A stretch of DNA of 64,000 nucleotides. Source: Biscogniauxia marginata. Its lineage: Eukaryota; Ascomycota; Sordariomycetes; Xylariales; Xylariaceae. The notes under the pieces were generated by a model that was given only the letters and a program-made list of their open reading frames with translations, had not been told where the DNA came from and did no database searches. The position numbers and the translations under genes were made by a program. Shown piece by piece: positions 11,051 through 22,800 of the stretch (position 1 is its first letter; each line of letters opens with the position of its first letter). The stretch is taken from the NCBI GenBank assembly GCA_022695795.1, contig MU404167.1:62001-126000 (forward strand), written 5' to 3'.

Positions 11051-14000
11051 TTTTTATAATGCTTTTTATTTTTCTTGATTTATAAAATATATTAAAAATA
11101 GTTTTAGTTATTTTCTTTCTTTAAAATGGATTTAGTAATCTTACTAGTTATATTTTAATAATTCTTTTTTTGTTTTATCTTTAAATAATTTATAAAAACG
11201 AAGATATTTACGTAGTACTTTTTTCGTTAGATTTTTAAGTTTAATTACTTAAATTATATAAGTAATATGTTTCGTTTTTATATTTATTTTTTTAGTGTTA
11301 TTTATAATACTCATTTTATAACTTATAATAATTAATTCCTTTTAATCTTAATTTTAATAAAAAGTGTTTATCTTGAAATTTATTTATAAATTATTTTTTT
11401 AAGTTAATTTATTTTTAAGATTATATCGTGATTTAATATATATATAATATTAAAAATGATTTACTCGGAATATTTTTAAATAATTATTAAAAAAGAGATT
11501 GTTTTTCTTAGTACCTTGTTATTCTCGTAATTAAATATATATTTTTTAAAGTTTTATAATTTATATAAACTTTATTTATATATTTATAATATATTGTTTT
11601 TTTAAATTATTTTAATTAAGATATAATTTCTATTTATTTTTAAGTTTATAAAGGCTTTATACTCCTTTTTATTATACTTAACTTTAGTTATAATGATATT
11701 ATTAAGTTTTAATTAAACTTCGTATAAAGATTTATTATTTATAGCTTTTCGTTGTTTTACTAGCGAGAGTTTTTACCGTTTTTTAGTTTTCCACGTCCTC
11801 TTTTTTTTGGGTTTTTTTAAGTCGTTACGGCTTTAATGTTTTTCTATTCTTAAGCTTTTATAAAAACGTATTTCTAATAATTATTATTTAAATAATTTTT
11901 TTAACTACTTTTTAAGTAATAAAAAATAAAAGGTTTATTTTTTATATAAAACTTTATATATTAAAACTTTAATTCTTTTTTAAAGGTTTTTTTATAACTT
12001 AAGTTTATTTTTTTATTAATTCAAAGTTTTTTAAGGTTTTAAATTATTTTCGAATAAAAAGTATAATTCTTAGATTTATTTATTAAAAGTAATTTAATAT
12101 CTCTTTATAAGTTTATATATATTTCTAAAAATTTTCCCTTTTTTTAAAAATATACTTTAACGATTTATTTATAATTTAATTTAATTATACGTATTTTTGC
12201 TTATTATTTTATTAAGTGCTTTTTTATAATTTCTATAATTCTTTCTCGATTTCGTCTTTTTCGAAACCCGTTTTGAGTAAATTATATATATTATATAGTA
12301 TTAAAGTATAATATATATAATTCTTAATAATTACTTTATTATTTTTTTCGGAACTTAAATAAAAATAATATACTTTAAAATAATGTAGTTATTATAAGAC
12401 GTTATCGTAAATATATATATTTTTTTGTGATTTTGTTATTCTATTTTTATTAAGTTAAAATGTTTCGTTTTTTAGTTATTTTATTATTTTTAGCTTTAAT
12501 TTAGGTTTTTTATTTAATAAAATATTAAACTAATTAGTATTATTTAAGTTTTAATAAATATCGTAATTATTATTTATATAAAACTTTCGATATAAGTTAT
12601 TATGTTTATTTTTTTAATATATTTCGTATTTATCGTTATTATAATAGCTTTAATATAGTTTATTATAGTTCGATTTAACTTTTAAGTCGTATTCTAGTTT
12701 ATAAGTATTATATTTATATAGTAATTCGTTTTCGTTACATTTTTACTTGGTTTATTTTAACATGAGATATTTTAAATATAAATAATCATGCTTTAAATAG
12801 TTCTAAAGATTGTCTTAATAATATTTATAGTTTTTATAAATTGTAATAAATAAGTAATAGTACTTTAAGTAATATTTATAAGCTTTTTCTTTATAACCTT
12901 AATAAATATTATTATTTTTTATAAATATTTTTTTGTTTTTTTTTTACTTTAATAATAATAATAATAATAAATACTTAGTTTATTTTTTTGTTATTTTTAA
13001 AATAAACTTTTATTTCGAAGGTTTTTTTCTCGAGTTAAAAAATCCCTTTTATTTTTAGTTTTTGTTTTTAAGACTTTAATACTCGTTTTTATAATGTCTT
13101 TTTTTTTAATAATTAAAATACTTAATAATTAATTTATCTTGTTTTTTTTACTTTTTTTAAGTAGCGTTAATTTTAATAGAGTTTAATTTAGTTTTAATGC
13201 TTTTTTTTGTTTCGGTACCACTTTTATGATTTCCTTCTTTTTATTAATCGCCGTTTTTTTAAAGTATCGTTTAAAGTTTTTGTTATTAATAGTAATTGTT
13301 ATTATAACGTAATTATTAAACTTTTTTAGGTTTTTTTCTTTATATAAGTTTATTTTATATAATTTATTTTTTATATGGTTTTTTAGTTTTTAATAAAATA
13401 AGTAATATAAGCTTTTAATAAGTAATTATAACTAACTTGCGAGTTTTTTAAACTTAATAACGTAATTTAAGGCTTTTTTGTTTTATTATAATTTATAAAG
13501 TCGAGTTTCGGCTTATTACTTAAGAATTAAGTTATTAAATATAAACTTAAGTTGTTTTTTAAACTCTTTATAATTTTTAAAGACCTTTTTTATGTTTTTT
13601 TAGGCGCTTTGTTTATTATTTAAGTAATTTTTTAATATTAATTAAAACCAGGTTAAAATAGTTTCGACGAAAAGCTAGAATATCGTGAAAACCTTTTATT
13701 TTTTAATAGTAATTATTTCGTGATAAAACTATAAATAAGTTTCGACTTAAATTAAAAATCCTTTTAAATTACTTGACTTATTATATTTACTAGGTATAAT
13801 TAGTTTAAAACTTTTTACGTCGAGAGTCGTTATATTGTTTTTATCGTTTAAGTTATTAAGGTCGTTATCGTTTAAAAGTAGCTCTAGCTATTTGTTTTTA
13901 AGAGGTAAAAGTTATTTTATTTGTTTGTTTTTTTCTTTTTTTCTTTTTTCTCGGACGATTTTTTTTGTTAGGTTTTAAAAATGTCTTTTTAGGGCTTTTT

Positions 14001-14227
14001 TTTAGTTATAATTATAATTAATTTTTGTGTTAGTTTTTTTAAACCTTTTTATTATATCGTAAAAGAATTTAAAGCTTTTGTTTAAAAGCTTATTAATTAG
14101 GGGTTTTTTTATTTATTTCTTTTTTTATTACTTTTTAGTTTTAAAGGGTATACTTGTTTTAAGACGGTTTAATCGAGAGTTCTTTCTTTTAAATTAATAT
14201 TAAGTATTAATTAAAGAGTTATTAAAA

Positions 14228-14630
14228 TATAACGAATCTTTTTATGTGTTTTTAGTTAGTTAACTTTATAAATAAATATATATTAGGTTTTCTTAATTTA
14301 AAAGGTTTATAATGCTTTATTCGTTAAAGAGATTTTAAGGTATTTTTATTATAATATTAAAAAGTGATTATAGTTTTAAATTAATAGTTAAGAAACTAAA
14401 ATAAATAACTAGATATATAAGAAATCCCGTTTTTTTTATACTTGTTTATTTTGTTTTTCGTTCTCTATAAATGGTATGTTAGATATCTATAGATAAGTCT
14501 TATCCATACTTATTTATATTACGTGATAATAGGTCGCTTTCCTTTCCAGGATCTATGTCCGGTGCGGACGTGAGAAGAGTGGGAATAGTACCCCTGTCAT
14601 TTGATTGCTTACCCTGGTTGGTTCGTAACA
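14228..14630 (-). repeat. 5' LTR of the gypsy element, half RIP-mutated
   Basis: On the + strand it starts TATAACGAATC (TGTGACGAACC after transitions) and ends GGTTCGTAACA. The part up to about 14440 is heavily mutated, while 14460-14630 is close to normal composition (for example CCGGTGCGGACGTGAG). Element orientation makes the preserved half the U3/promoter side, next to the cupin gene. Confidence 0.85.
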
Positions 14631-14653
14631 ATTAGGTAATGAAAATATGACCT

Positions 14654-15308
14654 TCAGCGGCCCACATACTCTTTCTCCAGCGCCCCTAGGTAGCCTTCCA
14701 TCTTGGTCCCGCTCACATATACGTCGTTGCAATCGAGTAGGATGTAGAGCATCCGGCCAGGTAGCGTACCATTCCCAGTGATGTTACGCCACTTATGGGC
14801 AGTGGCGCGCTGGACACTGACGTCCCCTGGACGCATGATTTTCTTTTGACCCGAATCCAGTTCGAGCTCAAAGACCCCCTCGATCACGACGCCGTAGTCG
14901 ATTGAGACAGCCCGGTGCAACGGCGACTCCAAGCCGGGCCCGAAGTCGACCATGCGAGCAATGCTGCCGTTGTGGTAATGTAGTGGGGGCTGTTACAGTT
15001 TAGGCCATGTTAGACGCTGACTACAGTTCACTTGAGATGTTCGGTCATACCTCTGCCTCCTTGGCCTTCTGGATATCAACGTTGCCGTTGAGCTCAACCG
15101 GCGTTTCTTGCGTCGAGTAGATAATGTTGGCAACAGCCTGCTTCTCCCCCATCACGCGGTGGTGCTCGCCATCGTCGGTGATCAAGAATATTGATTTGCC
15201 TCGATCATCGTGGCCGGTAATGTGGCGCTGGATACGAGTCAGCCCAGGCGCGGGGAAGCCATTTGTGATGTATCCTGCGGCGGCGACTTCTTCAGCTTTG
15301 GACGCCAT
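14654..15308 (-). CDS. Single-domain cupin protein
   Basis: Small cupin_2 beta-barrel protein, 197 residues, from two exons 15308-15051 and 14989-14654. The intron's donor GTATGA and acceptor AACAG join KEAE in phase to PPLHYHNGSIARM. The cupin core follows at about residues 99-165: SPLHRAVSIDYGVVIEG with His111, then the RPGDVSVQRATAHKW strand with PGD at 140-142 and His151. The first motif has HR instead of HxH and no Glu at the usual spacing, so only part of the metal site is present. Similar proteins occur beside fungal polyketide synthases as tailoring or isomerising enzymes, but no activity can be read from the sequence. Its 3' end is only 23 bases from the retrotransposon LTR, so its polyadenylation signals must lie inside the LTR. 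It is probably the distal gene of the PKS cluster. Confidence 0.85.
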
Positions 15309-15798
15309 ATTGTCTTACGCTGAGTAGTAAGAGACAAGACAGATAAGATAGATCACTGATTAGATGTACGCGCTACGATATTCTAGGGTAAGAATAGGCC
15401 CATATATGTGCACAATGTTCACTGAAGTAGGTTACATACCGAGAGCGACAATGTCATCCTTGAGCATATCAGTTTTGCCAACATAAGAGTACGAAAGCGA
15501 TACCTTACACTAAGTATTCTAAGCGTCCCATCTCCCTCCTTGGTGGCACATGACAGACGCCATGTACAACTTGTCTCACGAACCTAGGAAATAAATGCAT
15601 ATACAGCTGCAGGGTAGCTGTAACTACATACCTATGCAACCCTTTCCCTCCCCGTAACCTGATCCTTGCCACTCAAGCCACCGAAAGGGTAACGGCGAAG
15701 ATAGTAGCTCAGATCCCGAGATCCCGTCCTTAATGCCTTCCGAAGTTCAGCTAGGATGACTTAGATCTATCTATAACCTGCTTCTTGTATTTGGGGTG
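15309..15798. other. Intergenic between cupin and SDR
   Basis: Both flanking genes are on the minus strand, so this holds the cupin promoter and the SDR 3' region. No gene was recognised. Confidence 0.5.
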
Positions 15799-16875
15799 CT
15801 AAACTTTTCGCCCGAGCGTCGCTCCGCCATCAATAAGCAGTCCACAGCCAGTGATATAACTGGACCGAGGGCTACACATGAACAAGGCTGCATCTGCTAT
15901 CTCCTCCACCCTCGCTAGACGCCCCATGGGGATCAGGGAATTGATCATCGGCTCTAGATCCGGCATGCCTGCAATAGCCTGCCGCAACATCGGCGTATCG
16001 ACCCAAGTCGGGCAAAGGCAGTTCACGCGGATGCCATGGGCGACGTTGTCGAGAGCTACATACTCGTGCATATGTTAGCGCCCGGGATGGAAAAGGGGGG
16101 CCCCTTGGAACTCCCAGATAACAAATGCAACTCCAGAACTTTATCCAACTAACCTGCATTCTTACTAAGTCCCAAAACTGCATGTTTCGAAGTAGTGTAC
16201 TGGACAACACCAGGAGTGGCCACAAACGAGGCTGCCGATCCCATGTTGACAATAGCCCCACGTGTGAGACCCCGGCTGCTCGAAAGGCTGCCGACCGCTC
16301 TGGGCTCCTGTGTTTTCATGACCGCCGACATGGCTCGAGTCACATTGAATGTTCCCGTAACATTGACCTCCATGAAGCGGATGAATGTTGCTGCATCCGC
16401 ATCCGAGATTGGACGCTCTTCCTGGGCACCGATCTGTCGACGAGTCAGTAACGCCACCAGGTAGAGCTTCTGCCCGCTATGTACGCGAATGTGACAAGTC
16501 GGCGGTATGTATAACACGTACACCAGCGCAATTCACGCAGTAGTCGATCCTTCCGAAGATCTTGACCGTTTCATGTATAGCTGCCTCGACTGACGGTGAG
16601 GATGTCACGTCGACATGAACTGACTCTGACTGGAAGTTCTGGTTTCGGCTTATGGCCTTAGACTCGGTGCTACTCGCATCGGCAGCCTGGAGGTCGATAT
16701 CACCGACCATGACACCTGCTGCGCCTTCTTTGGCGAATGCTAAAGCACATTCCTTCCCGATACCACTCCCTGGAAATAGTCAGACGGTATGAAAATTGCC
16801 CGAAGGGCCCCGATCTAGTGGGAAAAGTGCAAGCTCACCTCCTCCAATAATAAGGGCGTATCCAGTGATGTCCAT
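15799..16875 (-). CDS. Classical SDR oxidoreductase in PKS cluster
   Basis: NAD(P)-dependent dehydrogenase/reductase of 273 residues, of the FabG-like classical type; probably a polyketide tailoring enzyme by position. Four exons: 16875-16839, 16769-16522, 16433-16154 and 16055-15799. The 37-base first exon ends inside the cofactor loop, and splicing restores GGGSGIG (residues 11-17), although the usual Thr of TGxxxGIG is Ile10. Other motifs are VGDID after beta-2 (Asp favours NAD), NCAG at 92-95, Asn119 in EVNVTG, Ser161 in NMGSAAS, Tyr174 and Lys178 in YTTSK, and the C-terminal CPTWVDTPM and DGGATLGRKV. There is an insertion of about 12 residues (140-153) rich in Ser/Arg before the catalytic Ser strand. 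It lies between the cupin and the AYR1-like gene, all on the minus strand. Confidence 0.9.
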
Positions 16876-17462
16876 TTTGAGAAAGACTGCTAGAGCTTCG
16901 ATATGTGGTAAGCACGAGACCTTGAGTGGACGCGGGTCAGACCATCGAAAACATACCTTCGTGATTGTGGCACTTTTATATGCACTTTGCCACTGTATAC
17001 TACTCGAGTGAACCAACTCCGGATACTACATCCTATACGCCAACTACATTCCCCATACCGCCTTTCTACCCAGATGTACAAGTACGTACTTTACTTGATG
17101 TGAGGTCCCTTTTTAGCCCTCATGATGCCACAGATCTGCCTGAATGCATCAGACGGTGACTCGTAAGCCGGTTCTTAGGCCATAATCTCTTAAGACTCTT
17201 AGAGTAATGATCCCGTGGGTAACACAATCATCTATACTACAGCTCAATTGCAAGGCATTATAAGCAGGAGATCAAAATTGATCCGCCCCATCGGGCTCGG
17301 AAAACTACAGTACCCAATCTAACCCTTGTATACACTTATCTCGGGTATTCTAGGCTTTGGACTATACGAGACCAAGATTTTCAAGCCCATGCTAGCTACT
17401 TACACCCGCTATACACCGAACAATCGACTGTATAATCCTTTCCTAAGAAGACAAACTCGACT
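16876..17462. other. Intergenic between two minus-strand SDRs
   Basis: This holds the promoter of the 273-residue SDR and the 3' region of the AYR1-like gene. No coding potential was recognised. Confidence 0.5.
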
Positions 17463-18920
17463 TTAAATCCTTGTAGAGGCCTGGTAAGCCTTTCTCAGTT
17501 TCTCGAACCCAAACATAAACCATAGTATATAGTCCTTTGAGGATTTATTAAAATGGCTACTATATAGATATCCAAGAAGAGGAGGATAACCCACCCAAGC
17601 AGTTCGGAAGCCGAAGGTCTCCAGGAAACGCACGATCGGTGTCGTTTTCCCATAGAAGAACCAGGCCGGTGGTCTTAGGCTCAAACTTTGGGAGACCACT
17701 CTTGCTGCGTATTCATGGCGGTCGGTGGAGTCTGCCGGACTTGAGGGTCAATATATACTGAGATATACAGGCTGAAAGACTGTGTTGTGCGTATTCCCAC
17801 CTATTTTTCTTTGAACGTGCTTCTTGAAATCTTCTGCAAGTGGTGAAAAATATGAGCCTGCCACTCCTGATTAGTGGCGGATTATGAGTGAACTAAAGTA
17901 CTAGAATAGTTTAAACCTTCTGGGAGTTCCCTCGCTCGGTCATTTTGGAGAATGTTGGTTCCGATCTCTCCAGAAATGACCTAATATTCGGGGTCAGTAA
18001 CTCGAAGGTTTATAGCGCATAGGGTGAAGGCGAGAGAGAGAGAGAGAGAGACACATGTTTCTTAGGTGAATGGAACGTACTGTCAACACCCTCACGCTCC
18101 ACCGCACGATCTTGTCAGTAATATCGCACAGTAAACGTAGTTAGGAAAAGACGGACTCGAAAGGTGCCATTTCCAAGCGCAAGGTATTTCCCCATTGATG
18201 AAGTGCTGCCTTGGTTGCATTATAGGAGGCTTCACCAGCATTAGTATATAGCTGTCCACAAGCATAAAGGGTATATAGAAAGTAACAACATCCGTATACA
18301 TATGGGCACAGCCCTCCCACAGAGCCGATATTTACGATGACACCGGCAGCCTTAATTATCATTGGATGAAAATGATGCACCATCCGCATGGGACCAAACA
18401 CGTTCACGTCAAACATACGCTGCACGCAAGTGACATCTGTATCGATTGCCGTCATGGTGTAGCCTATTAATGCATTAACAGAGCGAAAGCAGGAGAGGAA
18501 AATGGCTTCGGTCACTCACAGATCCCTCTTTTGGAATAGCAATGAATCATCAGAAAATCGGACCACACTACTTTTGTTTTTCTGAGCAGCACTTACGCAT
18601 TATTAACAAGTACATCGAGGTAGCCACCGGTAAGCTTGGAGATTTCGTCGAGGAGCCTACGGATCGAGTCATCCTTAGTCACGTCAAGCGTAAGCCAGGT
18701 CACACTAGTGAGGCCGTCGAGATGATCACTCCTCTCGGACGGCAGCACGGTTGCGATAGCATGAATGCCCTTCCGAGCATATTCTTGGATAAGAGCCTCG
18801 CCGATACCACCTTGTCCGCACCTGCGAGGGTCTATTAGCGAAATCTGGCAATGGCATTTGAGTCCTACGGAGGATAGCAAACCCGGTGACGAGTGCAAAC
18901 TTTTGCCTCTGCTTAGACAT
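17463..18920 (-). CDS. AYR1-like SDR (1-acyl-DHAP reductase family), nine exons
   Basis: NADPH-dependent reductase related to yeast Ayr1; in fungal clusters such enzymes reduce ketone intermediates. Nine exons keep phase: 18920-18883, 18821-18597, 18527-18520, 18463-18290, 18229-18157, 18096-18081, 17980-17917, 17857-17801 and 17731-17463, giving 307 residues. Motifs: TGCGQGGIG at 12-20 (typical AYR1 P-G-G-I-G loop form), NNAG at 86-89, DVNVFGP, Ser138 in NIGSVGG, Tyr151 and Lys155 in SYNATK, then RVLTVISGEIGTNIL and LPEGSYFSPLAEDF. The C-terminus (EYAARVV, RPPAWFFYGK, hydrophobic helix FLETFGF) fits the membrane-associated end of AYR1 proteins. The 8-base exon 3 supplies the residues after NNAG; the 16-base exon 6 encodes VRVLT. 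Donors of introns 4 and 5 (GTTGTT, GTCCGT) are weak, so those borders are the least certain. It is divergent from the PKS. Confidence 0.82.
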
Positions 18921-19835
18921 ATCGAGATGGTTGGCGATTTGTGCTAGTTTTAATCGGATTGTATAGGACTATTCGATGATTATAGGTCTTAGAAGGCATT
19001 CTCAGATGTCTATAGACTCATGACCCTATAGTTTCCGCCACATTTCTATAATAGGGTCGAACCAGTGGGTCAATGTAGGGCTAGGTACCTGTAGGTAGTG
19101 ATACATACCCCAAGACAAGCTAAAGTTCCGAATCCTGATAAGCCCACATTCAAAGTCACCCCCCATTATATCACCAACCACCCACCACGCAACTTCGTAA
19201 TCCAACAAGTGAGGGCTAAGCATAAATCTTGTCGACAAGTCCAAAGAAAAGCCACAAGAGCGTGTAATAATTGCCTCTCACAAAGCTTATCATCGACTTC
19301 TTTCATGCATGATTCCTTCACTGGCACGAGCGGTCTGCCTCGCCCGGGGCGTCTTAGTATCTATCACACCGGCAGTACTACCCGAACTGGAATATTCTAT
19401 TCAATACAGCCTCCAAAAGATCTATCACACTGGGTTTCATGGCATGGGATCAAGGAAATACCCTGTTCGTTTCGAGGAATAGGGGTCCAGACCGGACTCG
19501 TCCAGTGGAAGCACTTTAGACAGTGTAGATCTAGATAGTGTAATATACTCCTAGCCGACTTTGGGGATTCGCACTGTTGGTTTACGAGTCGATCACTTAG
19601 TAGCCATCAAGTCTTCCCGCGTTGTATATAAAGTAATTGTAAAAATCCTAAGTATAATGCGTAAAGACTCGTGATCAGCCGTTGCCGGTATTTGGACTAC
19701 AAGCCTATAAACATTCCCTACAGAAGTTTAAGGTCAAGGCGGGTACAAATCTCCTGCTAGACGTCTGTGCAGTTACCCTCGACTTAGCACGACGTGTTTT
19801 GTTAAGACGCCGAGATCCGGCAAACGGGAGTCACA
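18921..19835. promoter_or_regulatory. Divergent promoter between AYR1-like SDR and PKS
   Basis: The 915 bases separate the minus-strand reductase from the plus-strand PKS, so one region probably controls both. A TATA-like TATATAAA lies at about 19625-19632, some 200 bases before the PKS start. I found no obvious repeated binding site. A frame at 19098-19538 has no family motif and is taken as noise. Confidence 0.5.
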
Positions 19836-22800
19836 ATGGAGATGCAGCCATCAATTTTGATCCATGATCCCCCTACCACCGAGGAAACGTTGTCTTTTAT
19901 TCAAGTTACTAACGTTGCGGCAACCGGAAACAGTTTCCAAGGCTCTTCAACATCCTCAACCTCTTTTGATATGGCCCTTGAAACTGGTGCACCCGTCAAA
20001 ACTAGCGATAGGGGATACGTCCCCATCGCTCCTAGCGATGATGAAGACCCTGCGGTTATCGTTGGTATAGGTAAAGGCTGATTGAGTCCCCCGTCTTCTC
20101 ATTGAAATGCTAGAACTTAACAAGAACCTTCACAGGGTGCCGCTTGCCGGGTGACATCCGGTCACCTTCTAAGCTATGGGATGTTCTCGCTCGCAAGCAG
20201 TCGACGCAAGGCCCAGTGCCCCCATTGCGATTCAACATGAAGGGGTTTTATCACCCTGATAACAGCCGCATGGGTACGATGAATGCGAATAAAGGGTATT
20301 TTCTCCAGGAGGACGTCCGTCAATTCGAGAACAGTTTCTTCGGGATCAACAATCTCGAGGCCATTTCCATGGATCCGCAGCAGCGCAAATTACTCGAAGT
20401 CGTCCACGAATGTCTTGAGGACTACGGAACACCTGACATCTCAGGCACGAACACGGCCGTTTACGTGGGAAACTTCACCATTGACTTTCAGACGATGCAG
20501 ACACGAGATCCTGATTATATTCATAGATATAGTGCGACGGGATCTGGTACGGCTATGATGGCAAATAGAATTAGTCACATCTTTAATCTCCATGGTCCGA
20601 GGTGAGCCACTTGTCATATTCACTATCTCCGCTCACTAGATACTGACCCGCCAAAGCTTTACACTGGATACAGCATGCTCATCATCGATGTATGGGCTTC
20701 ACAATGCCGTCGTAGCTCTAAAGAACGGCGACTGCGACGGGGCAATTATTGCGGGGGCCAATCTTATTACTGGACTGGAGCAGCATCTAGGCACGGTAAA
20801 AGGAGGAGCGATTTCACCTACTTCTACGTGTCACACTTTCGATGTGTCTGCCGATGGCTATGGGAGAGCCGAGGCAGTTAACGCCATTTATATTAAGCGC
20901 TTATCCTCTGCGCTTAAAGATGGAGATAACATACGAGCAGTGATCCGCGGAACAGCTATAAATGCGTTGGTTGACCCTTTGATTATTAAATCGGACTGAC
21001 GAGTTAGCTGACCTAGGCATCCTTTCGAACACAGAAGCGGAAGAACACCCGGAATTACTCAGCCAAGTAGTGACTTCCAGGAGGTGGTTATCCGGAAAGC
21101 TTATGCGACGGCTGGTCTACGTTTTGCTGATACAGATTACGTAGAATGTCACGGCACTGGTACCGCGGTTGGTGATCCTGTCGAGGTAGATGCGGTCGCG
21201 CGGTGCTTCTCACTAAGAGACGGTCCACCTTTGATGATCGGCTCGGTGAAGACCAATCTCGGGCATAGTGAAGCAGCAAGCGGTCTTACATCCGTTATTA
21301 AAGTTGTGTTAGCTTTCGAGAAAGGTGTCATCCCACCAACCCAAGGTATTCAAAAGCTGAACCCCAAACGTAAGTGCAATTTTGAAACCTCTGAGGATAA
21401 GGCGAAGTCTAAACACGCCTCTCCAAGTTAAACTCGAATCTCGCAACCTGAAAGTCGTAACTGAGCTCGAAGATTGGCCCCGGGCTCTACGTCGAGCGGG
21501 CATAAACTCGTTCGGGTTCGGAGGGGCCAATGCTCACGCGATACTGGAGTCCGTCGACAGCTACCTACTAGGCTACAAGGCTAGAAATCAAGAGGATAAG
21601 GCAGAGGGCAACCGTAGCGAGAGGTCGCTTGTTCTGCCCCTGTCGGCAGCATCGGCTAACTCCCTGGAAGCGAGACACACACAGATATCCCATTATCTTG
21701 AGAAGTATGTAGACCGGAACAAAATAGACGAGCTGGCTTTCACGTTGGCTCATCGTAGAAGGCATCTTGACACACGAGGATTCATGCTCGTTCGCTCTGG
21801 AGAGCAAGGCGTCCGCTTGGACCCCGAGCAATCTGGCCTGATAACCTCCACCGATACAGGTGGTGGTAAGCTGCCAATTTCGTTCGTTTTCACCGGTCAA
21901 GGATCTCAGTACGCCGAAATGGCAAAGGAACTGCTATATCAGAGCCCAGCATTCATCGAAATGATCCGCCGGCTAGATGGATGTCTCCAAGCCTTGCCCA
22001 GGGCCCCGAAATGGACTCTCGAGCAGACTGTCTTAGATACTCCAGACGTCAGCCATATCAACCACGTCACGCGTAGCCAGCCCATTTGTACCGCCATCCA
22101 GGTAGCTCTTGTCGAGATCCTCCGCACTTGGGGTGTGCGACCTTTATACACAGTAGGACACTCATCAGGGGAAATAGCCGCTGCATACGCTGCCGGGTTC
22201 TTGACGGCCGAGCAAGCGATTCTTGTCGCTTATTTCCGCGGATATGCCGTGGGGCGGCTGCGGTCTAATGGCTGTATGATGGCGGCTGCCCTGACGGTCG
22301 AGACGGCTCAAGAGCTAATCCTGCAAAAAGGCCTTAAAGGAGAGGTCTGCGTTGCTTGTGTGAACTCCCCTGAAAGTATAACATTAAGTGGCTCAAACGA
22401 GGGCATAGATATCCTCTATCGACACCTCCAAGACCAGAAGACGTTCTCGCGTAAGATCGAAACAGGCGGACGCGCATATCACTCATTTATGATGAAGGAA
22501 ACTGGTCCATTATACGAATCGCTTCTTACGCCGCATCTACTAGAGAACACGGCTAATGATACCAACCATGAACCAATGACATTCCGCGCCACCATGTACT
22601 CTTCGGTAGGGACCAGTGATGAGAACCTGAGGGTCTTCGACAACTCTAAGGAACTAACCACAGCCGCCTACTGGCGCGAAAATCTTGAGAATCCCGTGCA
22701 GTTTAGCTCCGCGATGGTAAACCTCGCTGCTGCTGCAGGAGGTCAAACTCACCTCATCGAAATCGGCCCCCACACCACCTTAAAGGGGCCCATTGACCAG

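Larger units (their letters stand above)
6869..14630 (-). mobile_element. RIP-degraded Ty3/gypsy LTR retrotransposon
   Basis: The element is 7.76 kb with two LTRs (6869-7270 and 14228-14630) and lies on the minus strand, so 14228-14630 is its 5' LTR. Reading minus, RT, RNase H and integrase remnants follow in the Ty3/gypsy order, with gag expected between about 11.8 and 14.2 kb. Every frame is riddled with stops created by C-to-T/G-to-A changes, so it is dead. A solo LTR of the same family interrupts it at 8407-8821. The bases next to the two ends (TATAA on the left, ATTAG on the right) do not match, so no target-site duplication remains; either decay or a recombined end explains this. Confidence 0.88.

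Noticed and set aside
19098..19538. 146-codon frame with RKATRACNNC, recalling a Zn2Cys6 regulator
   Set aside because: Only the first two cysteines fit; the remaining four and the basic linker are absent, and the region is the PKS promoter.
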